From contig JAQGON010000102.1 of NCBI GenBank assembly GCA_028293565.1, positions 1 to 32,732 of the forward strand: a DNA stretch of 32,732 nucleotides, in the 5' to 3' direction. This DNA is from Verrucomicrobiota bacterium. GTDB taxonomy: Bacteria > Verrucomicrobiota > Verrucomicrobiia > Opitutales > Opitutaceae. Within the stretch, counting starts at the first letter, position 1. Each line of letters starts with the position of its first letter. The notes under the pieces are model-generated. The model saw only the letters and a list, made by a program, of their open reading frames with translations. It was not told the DNA's origin and did no database searches. Position numbers and translations under genes: made by a program. Shown one piece after another: positions 1-8,370 of the stretch.

Positions 1-369
1 GCCGGCGCCGGCGCGCTGATCGGCGCCGCGGCCGGCGCGATGGCGGGCGGCGCGCTCGGCAACAGCGTCGACCACGAGAACGGCACCGCCTACGGGTATC
101 CCGGCGAGCCGGCGCGCACCTATCGCACGACCGGATATCGGCAGGCTCCGCCCTCCATGCCGGCGCCGCCGGAATCCGCGGAGTTCGTCGGCCCCGCACC
201 GGCGCCCGATGCGCTCTGGATCCCGGGCTATTGGGATTACGACGGCAGCGGTTACAACTGGATGCGCGGCCACTGGGAAATTCCCCCGCAGAACAGCCGC
301 AGCTACGTCGCCGCGCATTGGGAAAACCGGAACGACGGCTACGTCTTCGTCCGCGGCTACTGGAATTGA
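1..369 (+). CDS. Glycine-zipper / YXWGXW-repeat protein, 5'-truncated by window edge
   Basis: The frame is open from base 1, so the true start lies upstream. The visible N-terminal part is a Gly/Ala-rich stretch (AGAGALIGAAAGAMAGG) typical of glycine-zipper segments found in envelope proteins. After a Pro-rich linker come aromatic repeats of the YXWGXW type (IPGYWDY, MRGHWEI, AAHWENR, VRGYWN) ending at the TGA at 367-369. Such proteins are usually exported small envelope proteins or lipoproteins of unknown function. The repeat part resembles that of the lipoprotein at 15703-16068 (both contain an HWENR-DG motif), so the two are likely distant paralogues. No enzymatic motif is visible. The family call is fairly safe; function is unknown. 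Confidence 0.72.
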   Translation, partial: AGAGALIGAAAGAMAGGALGNSVDHENGTAYGYPGEPARTYRTTGYRQAPPSMPAPPESAEFVGPAPAPDALWIPGYWDYDGSGYNWMRGHWEIPPQNSRSYVAAHWENRNDGYVFVRGYWN

Positions 370-447
370 GGCGTTTTCCGCCGGACCGCCCGGTCTTTCA
401 CCGGCAAAAATCCGACCCGGCGGCACGCCTGACTCCACTCACCGCTG

Positions 448-480
448 CGGCGGAACGCACGAGGCCGTGCGTTCCCGCCG
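448..480. terminator. Hairpin between convergent genes, possible bidirectional terminator
   Basis: Arms 448-461 and 466-480 are complementary over 14 bp with a single bulged C, around a 4-base loop. The hairpin lies between the end of the plus-strand gene (369) and the end of the minus-strand phosphorylase (498). No strong T-run follows on either strand, so it is either a weak terminator or a palindromic repeat. Confidence 0.45.
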
Positions 481-497
481 GTTGAGGAGGCGGGGCG

Positions 498-1841
498 TCA
501 GGCGACGCGTTCGACGATCAGCGGCGGGGGCGTCGGACGCTTCGGGGCCAGCCGGTAGGCGTTCTTGAAATGATCGAGCGCCTGCTCGAGCTTCGCCTCG
601 TCGTTGTAGTGAATCATCATCAGCGGCTCGCCCTGCTTCACCTGCGTGCCGACCTTCTTGATCTCGGAAACGCCGACGGCGTAATCGAGCTTGTCGTGCG
701 GGGTCTCGCGGCCGGCACCGAGCAGGTGCACGCCGCGCGCGATCATCGCCGCGTTGATCGTATGGACGTAGCCGCGCTTCGGCGCCGGCAGCTTCCGGAT
801 ATGTTTCGCCGCGGGGAATTTCTCGGGATGATCGATGAAGGTCGTGTCGCCGCCCTGGGCCTTCACGAGGTCCTTGAACTTCGCGAGGGCCGAGCCATCC
901 GTCAGGTGACGCTGCACGGTCTGCTTCGCCGAAAGCGTGGAGCCCGCGACGCCCGCGAGGCGGACGATTTCCATGCCGAGCTTGAGCACGAGTTCCTTCA
1001 TGTCCTCGGGACCCTCGCCCTTGAGCAGCGCGATGGCTTCCTTGACCTCGAGCGAGGTGCCGACGGTGTCGCCGAGCGGCTGGTTCATGTCGGTCACGAG
1101 CGCGACGCAGCGCCGTTTCATGGAACGGCCGACGCGGGTCATCGAGCGCGCCAGCTGCTTGGCCTGCTCGAGATCCTTGATGAAGGAACCGTTGCCCCAC
1201 TTCACGTCGATCACGAGGCCCTCGGAGCCCTCGGCAAGTTTCTTCGAGAGCACGCTGCCCGTGATGAGCGGAAGGCTCGGGATCGTGCCGGTCTCCTTGC
1301 GGAGCGCATAGAATTTCGCGTCCGCCGGCGCCAGCGCCTCGCTCTGGGCGACAATCGCGCCGCCGATGCGGGCCAGCTGTGACGTGAACTGCTCGATCGA
1401 CTGGTGGCTCTTGAAACCGTGAAAGCAGCCCAGTTTGTCCAGCGTGTTGATCACGTAATCGTGTTCGACGCCGCACATCATCGGCACCACGACGCCACTC
1501 GCCATCGCCAGCGGCACGAGAACGAGCGCCGTCTTGTCACCCACGCCACCCGTGGAGTATTTGTCGATCTTTGGCTTCGCGATGCTTGAAAGATCGATTA
1601 CCTCGCCGGAAAGCATCATTTCCTCCGTCAGGTCAGCCGTCTCCTGCGCCGACATGTTGGAGAAGTAAATCGCCATCATCAGCGCTGACAGCTGGTGCTG
1701 CGGCATTTCACCATCCAGCGTGCTATCAATGATGTAGCGAATTTCCTCCTGCGTGAACTCCCCGCCGTCACGCTTCTTCTCGATCAGAAACTCGAAAGTC
1801 GGCTTGATGAATCGGCGGGTGGGAATGTTGCGTTTGCTCAT
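498..1841 (-). CDS. Thymidine / pyrimidine-nucleoside phosphorylase family protein with altered active-site loop
   Basis: 447 aa, the usual length for the family, which cleaves thymidine or uridine with phosphate to base plus (deoxy)ribose-1-phosphate in the cytosol. Visible are the N-terminal helical domain (KKRDGGEFTQEEI, residues 21-33), DKYSTGGVGDKT (93-104), APADAKFYALR and ITGSVLSKKLAEG (the Arg/Ser/Lys substrate contacts are kept), TDMNQPLG and a C-terminal PYNP domain ending near DYAVGV. The family signature SGRGLGHTGGT is missing: residues 123-133 read CGVEHDYVINT, and His85 of the E. coli enzyme is Tyr. Activity or substrate may therefore differ. Start: Met at 1841 was chosen because similarity begins soon after it. 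An in-frame ATG at 1892 with GGGGAG 8 bases upstream is a real alternative and adds 17 residues. Confidence 0.82.
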   Translation of the reverse strand: MSKRNIPTRRFIKPTFEFLIEKKRDGGEFTQEEIRYIIDSTLDGEMPQHQLSALMMAIYFSNMSAQETADLTEEMMLSGEVIDLSSIAKPKIDKYSTGGVGDKTALVLVPLAMASGVVVPMMCGVEHDYVINTLDKLGCFHGFKSHQSIEQFTSQLARIGGAIVAQSEALAPADAKFYALRKETGTIPSLPLITGSVLSKKLAEGSEGLVIDVKWGNGSFIKDLEQAKQLARSMTRVGRSMKRRCVALVTDMNQPLGDTVGTSLEVKEAIALLKGEGPEDMKELVLKLGMEIVRLAGVAGSTLSAKQTVQRHLTDGSALAKFKDLVKAQGGDTTFIDHPEKFPAAKHIRKLPAPKRGYVHTINAAMIARGVHLLGAGRETPHDKLDYAVGVSEIKKVGTQVKQGEPLMMIHYNDEAKLEQALDHFKNAYRLAPKRPTPPPLIVERVA

Positions 1842-2135
1842 GTGGATAAGATGGTTGCCGAGGCGGTGCCGCGGCGCGGAAAAGTTTGCCATCACACCCG
1901 CTCCCCGGAATTTGTCGAGCCGAAACCACCCCCGTCAGTGTCTTCTGACGGTCATTTTGTCGCGTTGGCGGTTCCGAAAAACGTCCACCCGATGGCATCG
2001 AGAACGCAAACGGGCTCGCCGTCATTCCGTATCCCGATGGCGATTGCCGTTTTGAACAACCGTTGCAGGTCAAAACACGGGCCCGCGCCAACTCCACGCT
2101 TGCGCGTGCCAGCGCCGCCGCTGTGAAGTGAGCGG
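1842..2135. promoter_or_regulatory. Divergent intergenic region, phosphorylase / argS
   Basis: This must hold promoters for both divergent genes, but I cannot fix -10/-35 boxes with confidence. It contains a 7-bp stem hairpin (1932-1938 with 1945-1951) and a second inverted pair, GTTTTGA at 2049-2055 with TCAAAAC at 2070-2076, about 60 bases before the argS start. Short open frames here overlap each other on both strands and show no family resemblance. Confidence 0.4.
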
Positions 2136-3896
2136 ATGCCTGTTTCCTTCAATCTCGCCGACGCGCTCAACGCGGCGCTCACCTCCGCGGCGGGCGCCGC
2201 CGGATTGGACGTGACGGACTTCGCCGCCGAGGTGCGGACCGCCGATCCGCGACATGGCGATTTTCAGGCCAACGGCGTGCTCGGCTACGCCAAGGCCCGG
2301 AAGCTAAACCCGCGAGCTGTCGCCGAAAAACTGGTCGCGGCCCTTCCGGCGGAGGTTGCCGCGTCCCACGACGTGACGATCGCCGGCCCGGGTTTCATCA
2401 ATTTCACGCTGAAACCTTCTGCGCTGCTCGCCTGGCTGCGCGCGCATGACTCGATCGAGCACCTGCGGGCCAACGCCGCCACCGCCCGCCATGGCCAAAC
2501 CTGGGTCGTCGACTACTCGTCCCCCAACACGGCGAAGCAAATGCACGTCGGCCACCTGCGGTCCGCGGTGATCGGCGAGGCGATCTGCCGGCTGCTGGAA
2601 TTCAGCGGCGCAAAAGTGATTCGCGACAACCATATCGGCGACTGGGGCACGCAGTTTGGGAAATTGATCTGGGCCTACCAGCGCCACCTCGACCCCGCCG
2701 CCCTCGCCGCGGATCCCCTCGAGGAATTTGAACGTCTCTACAAGGTGGGCCACGCCGCCGCCGAGGCGGACCCCGCCGTCCTCGAGCAGGCGCGCCAGGA
2801 ACTCGTGAAGCTGCAGGCCGGCGATCCGGAAAACCTCGCGATCTGGAAAAAAATCAACGACGTCAGCCTCGGCGCGTTCCAGCAGATCTACGACCAGCTC
2901 GGGATCAGGTTCGATGCCGTGCACGGCGAGAGTTTCTACAACGACAAGGTCGACCGCGTTTACCGCGAGCTCACCGAGGCCGGCATCGCGGAGGAAAGCC
3001 AGGGCGCGCTCGTGGTGTTTCATCCCGGGCATCCGCGCTTCAAGACCCAGCCGTTCCTGATGCGCAAGGGCGACGGCGCGAGCAATTACGCCTCGACCGA
3101 CCTGGCGACCGCGCTCTGGCGGGCCGAGCACTTCCACGCCGACGGCATCGTGGTCGTCACGGATTTCCGGCAGGCCGACCATTTCGAGCAGCTGTTCCTG
3201 ACCGTGAGAAAATGGTTCGCGGCGCGACACTATCGCCTGCCCGAGCTGCACCACGTGACGTTCGGCGCCGTGACGGGCGAGGACGGCAAGGCGCTTCGCA
3301 CGCGCGACGGCGGCACGATCAAGCTGAAGGAGCTGCTCGCCGAGGCCGAGGCGCGCGCCTATGCGCTCGTCAGCGCGCGCAGCGCGGAACTGCCCGAGGC
3401 CGAGCGCCGCGCGATCGCGTCGGTCGTCGGCATCGCCTCGGTCCAGTACGCGGACCTCTCCCAGAACCGTTCCAGCGATTACGTGTTCGCCTGGGACAAG
3501 ATGATCTCCCTCGAGGGCAACACGGCGGCGTACCTGCTCTATGCCGGCGCGCGGATCCATTCGATCTTCCGCCGCCTCGGTCTCGATCCGGCGACGGCGG
3601 ATCTGACTGGCGACGCGGTCCGCGAACTCTCGACGCCGGCCGAACTCGCGCTCGCGCGGAAAATCGTGAAGTTCGCCGACGCCATCCGGCTCGCGGCCGA
3701 CTCGCTGCGCCCGCATTATCTCTGCCTCTACCTTTACGAGCTGGCGGGGGAATTCAGCGCCTTCTACGCCGCCGACAAGGTGGCGGTCGAGGATCCCGCG
3801 ATCCGCGCCCGCCGCGTGCTCCTCTGCGCGCGGACGCTGCTGATCCTGGAGACGGGCCTTCATCTGCTCGGCCTCCGCACGCTGACGAAGATGTAG
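2136..3896 (+). CDS. argS: Arginine--tRNA ligase (ArgRS)
   Basis: 586 aa, typical for bacterial ArgRS, a class I synthetase that charges tRNA-Arg using ATP. In order: an N-terminal tRNA-contacting Arg_tRNA_synt_N-like domain (1-100, ending GPGFINFTL), the Rossmann catalytic core with VDYSSPNTAKQMHVGHLRS (HIGH-type HVGH at 137-140), DNHIGDWGTQFG, YASTDLATALWR, a GEDGKALRTRDGGTIKL segment around residue 384 that replaces the KMSK loop as usual in ArgRS, then a DALR anticodon-binding domain (LSQNRSSDYVFAWDKM, GNTAAYLLYAGARIHSI) ending in the usual LLGLRTLTKM. ATG at 2136 fits the family N-terminus. It is the first gene of a plus-strand run, followed 87 bases later by the GYF protein. Confidence 0.97.
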   Translation: MPVSFNLADALNAALTSAAGAAGLDVTDFAAEVRTADPRHGDFQANGVLGYAKARKLNPRAVAEKLVAALPAEVAASHDVTIAGPGFINFTLKPSALLAWLRAHDSIEHLRANAATARHGQTWVVDYSSPNTAKQMHVGHLRSAVIGEAICRLLEFSGAKVIRDNHIGDWGTQFGKLIWAYQRHLDPAALAADPLEEFERLYKVGHAAAEADPAVLEQARQELVKLQAGDPENLAIWKKINDVSLGAFQQIYDQLGIRFDAVHGESFYNDKVDRVYRELTEAGIAEESQGALVVFHPGHPRFKTQPFLMRKGDGASNYASTDLATALWRAEHFHADGIVVVTDFRQADHFEQLFLTVRKWFAARHYRLPELHHVTFGAVTGEDGKALRTRDGGTIKLKELLAEAEARAYALVSARSAELPEAERRAIASVVGIASVQYADLSQNRSSDYVFAWDKMISLEGNTAAYLLYAGARIHSIFRRLGLDPATADLTGDAVRELSTPAELALARKIVKFADAIRLAADSLRPHYLCLYLYELAGEFSAFYAADKVAVEDPAIRARRVLLCARTLLILETGLHLLGLRTLTKM

Positions 3897-3983
3897 AAAG
3901 CGGCGCGAGCCCCGGCGACACTCCGAACCCCGCGCCCAATAAACTCTTGCTGCGTTCGCGGCCTGCGGCCAGATTCCCCGCCT

Positions 3984-4733
3984 ATGGCCACGGAGGAAAT
4001 CTACATCCGCAGCGAAGCCGAGACCGCGGCGCGCGGGCCCTTCAATCTCGAGCAGCTTGTCTCGCTGGCCGACACCGGCCAGCTCAACGCCGAGACGCTT
4101 TTTTACGACGCCACCACCGAGCAGTGGGCCGCGGTCGGATCCAATCCCGACCTGATGGCGCAGATTTTTCCCCAGCGGAAAAAGCTGAAGATCAAGAACA
4201 CGGTGAAGATGGACAAGCTCAACAAGGACACCGACAGCGCGGCTCCCATCACCGTTGACGAGATGCTCGCCGCCGCCGAGGGCCGCACCGCGGAAACCGC
4301 GGGGAAGCAGGATCCGATGATCGCGATGGCGCGCGCCGCGGCGATCGGGCGCTGGTCCGTGGTCCTCATGCTGCTGGTCGCCGCCGCCGGCGAAATTCTT
4401 CCGTCGGTCGAGGCGCTGATGGCGATGGATGTCCCGAAGCTCATGACGCATCCGCTGGTCGCGCTCGGCGCCTTCGACATTTTCCTGATCACGATGCTGG
4501 CGCTGGGAGTGGTGGCGCTTTACCCGCTCGTGCGTTTCCGCGCCGCGCTGGGCTTTGGCTTCCTGGCTTTCCTGTTCTGGGTCGACGGGCATGCGATGCC
4601 GCTGCTCGCCGCCGCCGCCGGCTCGACGGGGCTTTATCTGTGCACGGTCTTCGTCAGCTACCTGCCGGTGACCGTTTGCGCGCTGCTCGGGCTGTGCGGT
4701 CTGGGTGCGGTTTCCTGGTTCCTGATTTCCTGA
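3984..4733 (+). CDS. GYF-domain-containing multi-pass membrane protein
   Basis: 249 aa. Residues about 5-50 (IYIRSEAETAARGPF, LEQLVSLADTGQL, ETLFYD, WAAVG) match the GYF_2-type domain seen in many bacterial membrane proteins and thought to mediate protein contacts. A charged Lys-rich linker (RKKLKIKNTVKMDKL) follows. The C-terminal half is strongly hydrophobic, with about four membrane helices starting near residues 120, 155, 184 and 206. The N-terminal domain probably stays cytosolic since there is no signal peptide. The next gene starts 14 bases downstream, so the two are probably co-transcribed. Specific function unknown. Confidence 0.8.
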   Translation: MATEEIYIRSEAETAARGPFNLEQLVSLADTGQLNAETLFYDATTEQWAAVGSNPDLMAQIFPQRKKLKIKNTVKMDKLNKDTDSAAPITVDEMLAAAEGRTAETAGKQDPMIAMARAAAIGRWSVVLMLLVAAAGEILPSVEALMAMDVPKLMTHPLVALGAFDIFLITMLALGVVALYPLVRFRAALGFGFLAFLFWVDGHAMPLLAAAAGSTGLYLCTVFVSYLPVTVCALLGLCGLGAVSWFLIS

Positions 4734-4747
4734 GGCCGGGGGGCGCC

Positions 4748-6223
4748 ATGGCCAGAACCGTCAAGCGCGGCCACCGGCTCCGGCATCTGTTCCGGACGGA
4801 GATCTGGGATCCGGCGTACATCAAGCAGCGGTCGCTGCGCGGCTACTCGTACGCCGTGCTGCGCGTGATCTCGATCACGTTCACCGTCTTCAACGAAACC
4901 CGCGCCGCCAGCCGCGCCGCCGCGTTGAGCTTCAGCTCGCTGCTCGGCATCGGGCCGCTGATCGGCGTGGCCGTGCTCGTGGGGGGATTCATGCTCGGCC
5001 AGAACAGCGACCCGACCGTCCTCGCGAACCGCGTTGCGATCCTCATCAAGCGGGTCGCGCCGCAGCTGCAGCAGCTCGAGAGCATGAACCCGGTGAACCC
5101 CGGCGGGCCCAACGCCGAGCTGGCCGACCTGATCAAGGGGATGATCGCCGGCTCGCGTTCGAGCACCGGCGGCGCGCTCGGCGCCTTCACCCTCATCATC
5201 ATCGTGCTGCTGCTCTTCAAGACGATCGAGGACACCTTCAATGAAATCTGGGGCGTGCGGGCGGGCCGGTCGGTCGCGATGCGGATCGTGCTCTACTGGA
5301 CGGTGCTGACGCTCGGCGCCGTGCTCTTCTTCGCGTCGCTCACCCTGCTGGGCGCGGGCGCGTTCGTGAACGTTTTCCTCGAGCGCCTGCCCTTCGGCAA
5401 GGAGCTGCTCGGGGGCCTGCGCTGGCTGCTGCCGCTGTTCTCCGCCACGGTGGTCGTCTGCCTCCTCACCCTCTTCTACCGTTTCACCCCGAACACCCGC
5501 GTCTACTGGCGGGCCGCCCTGACCGGCGCGATCGTCGTGGCCGCGCTGCTCCTGCTGAACAACTTTCTCGCGTTTCTCTACCTCAAGCGCGTTTACCTCG
5601 AAAAAAGCCTCTATGGGTCGCTCGGCATCCTGCCGATCCTGATGCTCGGCCTGTATGTCTTCTGGCTGTTCGTGCTGATCGGCGGGCAAATCAGCTACGC
5701 CGTCCAGAACGCCCATTTCCGCAACAGCCAGGCCGCGTGGGGGCACCTCAGCGAATCGATGCGGGAGCGCCTCTCGCTCATCGTCCTCCTCACCATCTGC
5801 CGGCGCTTCCGCAGCTGCCTGCCGGCCGTCACCGCCTCGCATCTCGGCGACCTGCTCCGCGTCCCCACGCAGATCCTGAACGAGTGCCTGAACCGGCTCG
5901 TCGACATGAAGCTGCTGACGCCGATTCCTCCCCCCGCCGGACAGGCCCCGACCGATTATTTCTACCAGCCCGCCCGCCCGCTGAGCCACATCACGCTGCA
6001 GCAGTTCAAGCGTCTCGACGACAATCTCGGCGACGACCCCGTCGGGCAGACCCTCGAGCAGATCGACCCGGTCCTCCAGCATTACACCTCGGCGCTCAAC
6101 CAGCTCCTCGAGCAGGATTTCCTCAAGAAAAGCTTCGAAGAACTGCTCGCGGAATTCGAGTTCGACGGCTCGCGTCCGCCCTTCGCGATGGGTCATTCGC
6201 AACCCGGCCCCGCCGCCACCTGA
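4748..6223 (+). CDS. YihY/BrkB (UPF0761) family inner-membrane protein with C-terminal extension
   Basis: 491 aa from ATG 4748, which is preceded by a G-rich GGGGGG Shine-Dalgarno-like run. The same frame is open further upstream inside the previous gene, but that part has no family similarity. The region from about 40 to 310 has the YihY pattern: TFNETRAASRAAALSFSSLLGIGPL (split here at TFNETRAASRA / AALSFSSLLGIGPL), FKTIEDTFNEIWGVR, and six membrane helices ending KSLYGSLGILPILMLGLYVFW. The family was once called RNase BN by mistake; its true role (perhaps export or transport) is unknown. Residues about 340-490 form a soluble tail with a winged-helix look (LTICRRF, TASHLGDLLRVPTQILNECLNRLVDMKLL) and acidic helices, an extension seen in some homologues. 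Confidence 0.85.
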   Translation: MARTVKRGHRLRHLFRTEIWDPAYIKQRSLRGYSYAVLRVISITFTVFNETRAASRAAALSFSSLLGIGPLIGVAVLVGGFMLGQNSDPTVLANRVAILIKRVAPQLQQLESMNPVNPGGPNAELADLIKGMIAGSRSSTGGALGAFTLIIIVLLLFKTIEDTFNEIWGVRAGRSVAMRIVLYWTVLTLGAVLFFASLTLLGAGAFVNVFLERLPFGKELLGGLRWLLPLFSATVVVCLLTLFYRFTPNTRVYWRAALTGAIVVAALLLLNNFLAFLYLKRVYLEKSLYGSLGILPILMLGLYVFWLFVLIGGQISYAVQNAHFRNSQAAWGHLSESMRERLSLIVLLTICRRFRSCLPAVTASHLGDLLRVPTQILNECLNRLVDMKLLTPIPPPAGQAPTDYFYQPARPLSHITLQQFKRLDDNLGDDPVGQTLEQIDPVLQHYTSALNQLLEQDFLKKSFEELLAEFEFDGSRPPFAMGHSQPGPAAT

Positions 6224-6327
6224 TCGAGTCCCCCGCGAATGATACGGATCGGTCCGGATCCCGCTAAAATATCGGCCTCGATCCGTGCCCATTGCGGGAA
6301 AAAATCCGGCCTTGCCTCGCCACCCCT

Positions 6328-6349
6328 GCGACCTAGCGTCGCGGGTTTT
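6328..6349 (+). terminator. Small hairpin plus T-rich tail just before the next start codon
   Basis: GCGAC (6328-6332) pairs with GTCGC (6338-6342), followed by GGGTTTT. It lies 105 bases after the YihY stop and 6 bases before the ATG of the next gene. It could be a weak terminator or a leader structure covering the start. A TAAAAT at 6265-6270 could be a -10 box, but no good -35 is seen. Confidence 0.2.
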
Positions 6350-6354
6350 CTCCC

Positions 6355-8016
6355 ATGATTTCCTGGATCCAGCGGTACTTTCAGCATCACTTCCGCATTA
6401 TCTTCGCGCTGATTCTGATCAGCACGATCATCTCGTTCATCATCGCCTTCGGACCGGGCTCGAACCTGGGACGCTCCGAGCGCCGGTCGGCGGCGCGGCC
6501 GTTTTTCGGCTACAACCTGGGATCGCAGGCCGATCAGTCGCGGCTCATCGGCGACGCCAGCCTGAGCGTCTACCTGCAGTCCGGCACGAACTCCCTCGAG
6601 AGCGCCGACCTGCAGAATTACGCCTTCCAGCGCGTTGCCGCCCTCTCGCTCGCCGACCAGCTTCACGTTCCCGCCCCAAGCAAGCAGGAGGTCGCCGACT
6701 ACATCAAGGGCCTCCGGATCTTCCTCGGCGAAGACGGCCAGTTCGACGCCAAGCGCTACGGCGCCTTCCGCGACACGCTGAAGGGAAATCCCCGGTTGTC
6801 GGAAGCCGACGTCAGCCGCATCCTCTCGGACGACATCCGCGCCGACAAGGTCCAGAAGATCATCGCCGGCCCGGGATATGTCCTGCCGAGCGACGTCAAA
6901 TCCCAGCTCGAGCGGGCCGACTCGGTCTGGACGCTCGCCACGGCGACGGCCGATTACGCCAGTTTCAATCCGTCGATTCCGGCGACCGACGCGGTCCTGA
7001 CGAAGTTTTTCGCGGAAAATTCGTTCCGCTACACCCTCGCGCCGCGCGTGGTCGTTTCCGCCGCCTATTTTCCCGCCTCGGCGTACACCGGAGCGGTGGT
7101 GGTCGCCGAACCCGAGGTGCGGGCCTTCTACGACAGCAATCCCGGCCGTTTCCCGAATCCCTCGCCGAAGCTCCCGGGCGCCACGGCCGAGCCCGCCCTC
7201 GACTATGCCGCGGTCCGCCCACAGGTGGAGGCGGCCTTGAAGCTCGAGCGCGCCCAGCGCTTCGCGGCGAAGGCCGCGTCGGACCTTTCGTTCGCGCTCT
7301 ACGACGGCAAGATTTCTCCCGGCACGCCGGCCTTTGACCAGCTCCTCGCCGCGCAGCATGTCGCCTTGAAGACGATCGCGCCGTTCGGCCGCGAGGAAGG
7401 CCCCGCGGAATTCGGCGGCTCCCCCGAGATCGCCAACGAGGCCTTCAAGCTCGGCGCGACCCGCGCCTATTCCGACGCGGTTGCCGCCCCGGGCGGGGCC
7501 ATCGTTCTCTTCTGGAAGGAAACGCAGCCGTCGCGCCAGCCGGCCTTCGCCGAAGTCCGCCAAAGGGTCGCCGCCGACTACGTCGCCAACGAGAAGAGCA
7601 AGCGCTTCGTCGAGTTCGGCAAGACCCTCCGAAGCCTGATCGAGAACCGGCTCAAGGCGGGCGACTCCTTCGAAAAAGCCGTCGCCTCTGCCGGCAGCGC
7701 GAGCTCGGTCAAGCTCGAGAGCAAGACCCTACCGCCGTTCTCCCGCCGCAACCCGCCGCGCGACCTCGACTACTCCGTCGCCGGCGCGCTCGAGCGCCTC
7801 GAAAAGGGCCAGGTCTCGGACATGATCATCTCAAAGGAGCACGGTCTGTTCGTCTACGCCGTCGACAAGAAGCTTCCCAACCTGAGCGAGACCGGCCCCG
7901 CCTTCGCGACGATGCGCGCGCAGATCGCCAGCGCGAACGCCCGCATCGGGGCCAGCGCCCAGCTCACCGCGCTCGTCGAGCAGGAACTCAAGAAAACCGA
8001 GCCCGCCGTCCGCTGA
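6355..8016 (+). CDS. PpiD/SurA_N-like membrane-anchored periplasmic chaperone without a visible parvulin domain
   Basis: 553 aa. The N-terminus carries one membrane anchor (residues about 13-33, FRIIFALILISTIISFIIAF), followed by a periplasmic SurA_N/PpiD-like region (LQNYAFQRVAALSLADQLHV, the YIKGLRIFLGEDGQFDAKRY type of segment, VSRILSDDIR) and a PpiD-like APRVVVSAAYFPAS...EVRAFYDSNPGRF segment. In PpiD a parvulin prolyl-isomerase domain with an SHIL-type motif would follow; here the region instead continues with Ala-rich helices and I see no such motif. A SurA-C-like tail (LEKGQVSDMIISKEHGLFVYAVDKK) is present. Likely role: folding or handover of outer-membrane proteins in the periplasm. 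The TolC-family gene 354 bases downstream could be one client, which is inference. Confidence 0.75.
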   Translation: MISWIQRYFQHHFRIIFALILISTIISFIIAFGPGSNLGRSERRSAARPFFGYNLGSQADQSRLIGDASLSVYLQSGTNSLESADLQNYAFQRVAALSLADQLHVPAPSKQEVADYIKGLRIFLGEDGQFDAKRYGAFRDTLKGNPRLSEADVSRILSDDIRADKVQKIIAGPGYVLPSDVKSQLERADSVWTLATATADYASFNPSIPATDAVLTKFFAENSFRYTLAPRVVVSAAYFPASAYTGAVVVAEPEVRAFYDSNPGRFPNPSPKLPGATAEPALDYAAVRPQVEAALKLERAQRFAAKAASDLSFALYDGKISPGTPAFDQLLAAQHVALKTIAPFGREEGPAEFGGSPEIANEAFKLGATRAYSDAVAAPGGAIVLFWKETQPSRQPAFAEVRQRVAADYVANEKSKRFVEFGKTLRSLIENRLKAGDSFEKAVASAGSASSVKLESKTLPPFSRRNPPRDLDYSVAGALERLEKGQVSDMIISKEHGLFVYAVDKKLPNLSETGPAFATMRAQIASANARIGASAQLTALVEQELKKTEPAVR

Positions 8017-8370
8017 CGGCGTGGACCGGCCCGAGGGCACGAGGGATCGTCCACCGCGAAGAACGCAAGGGCCGCGACGATCAGGAAAAAAGGGGCGGCG
8101 CCCCCGGCCTTTTCCCTTCGGGCTTCACGACCTTTGCGGTTAAAAAACCGCTTATCCACCGGGCGGACCGCTTGACTTCATTCGCCTCGAACTGGCGCAG
8201 GGAGCTGCCGATGGTCGCACCATGCCGCACCGTCGCCGCAGCGGGCCTGACTTCGAACCTTGATGAAACTTCCGCGGGTTGCTCTCGTCATACCGCCAGC
8301 AGCGGCCGTCAGTAACTTTTCGACAGCTTCCGTGTTCTCCTTTTCACTTTCGCCTCACGCCTACTCCATC
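8017..8370. other. Gene-free stretch before the TolC-family gene
   Basis: No convincing gene. Near the upstream stop there is a short GC hairpin (8092-8096 with 8100-8104) preceded by an A-run and followed by CTTTTCCC, possibly a weak terminator. A second small hairpin follows, GCGGTT/AACCGC around AAAA (8136-8151). The TolC frame is open from 8260, but that part encodes no plausible signal peptide. The last 60 bases before 8371 are pyrimidine-rich with no Shine-Dalgarno. Confidence 0.4.

Noticed and set aside
2304-4592. 762-codon open frame on the minus strand across argS and the GYF gene
   Set aside because: Antisense shadow of well-identified plus-strand genes; the product is a low-complexity Arg/Glu/His-rich string typical of GC-rich antisense frames.
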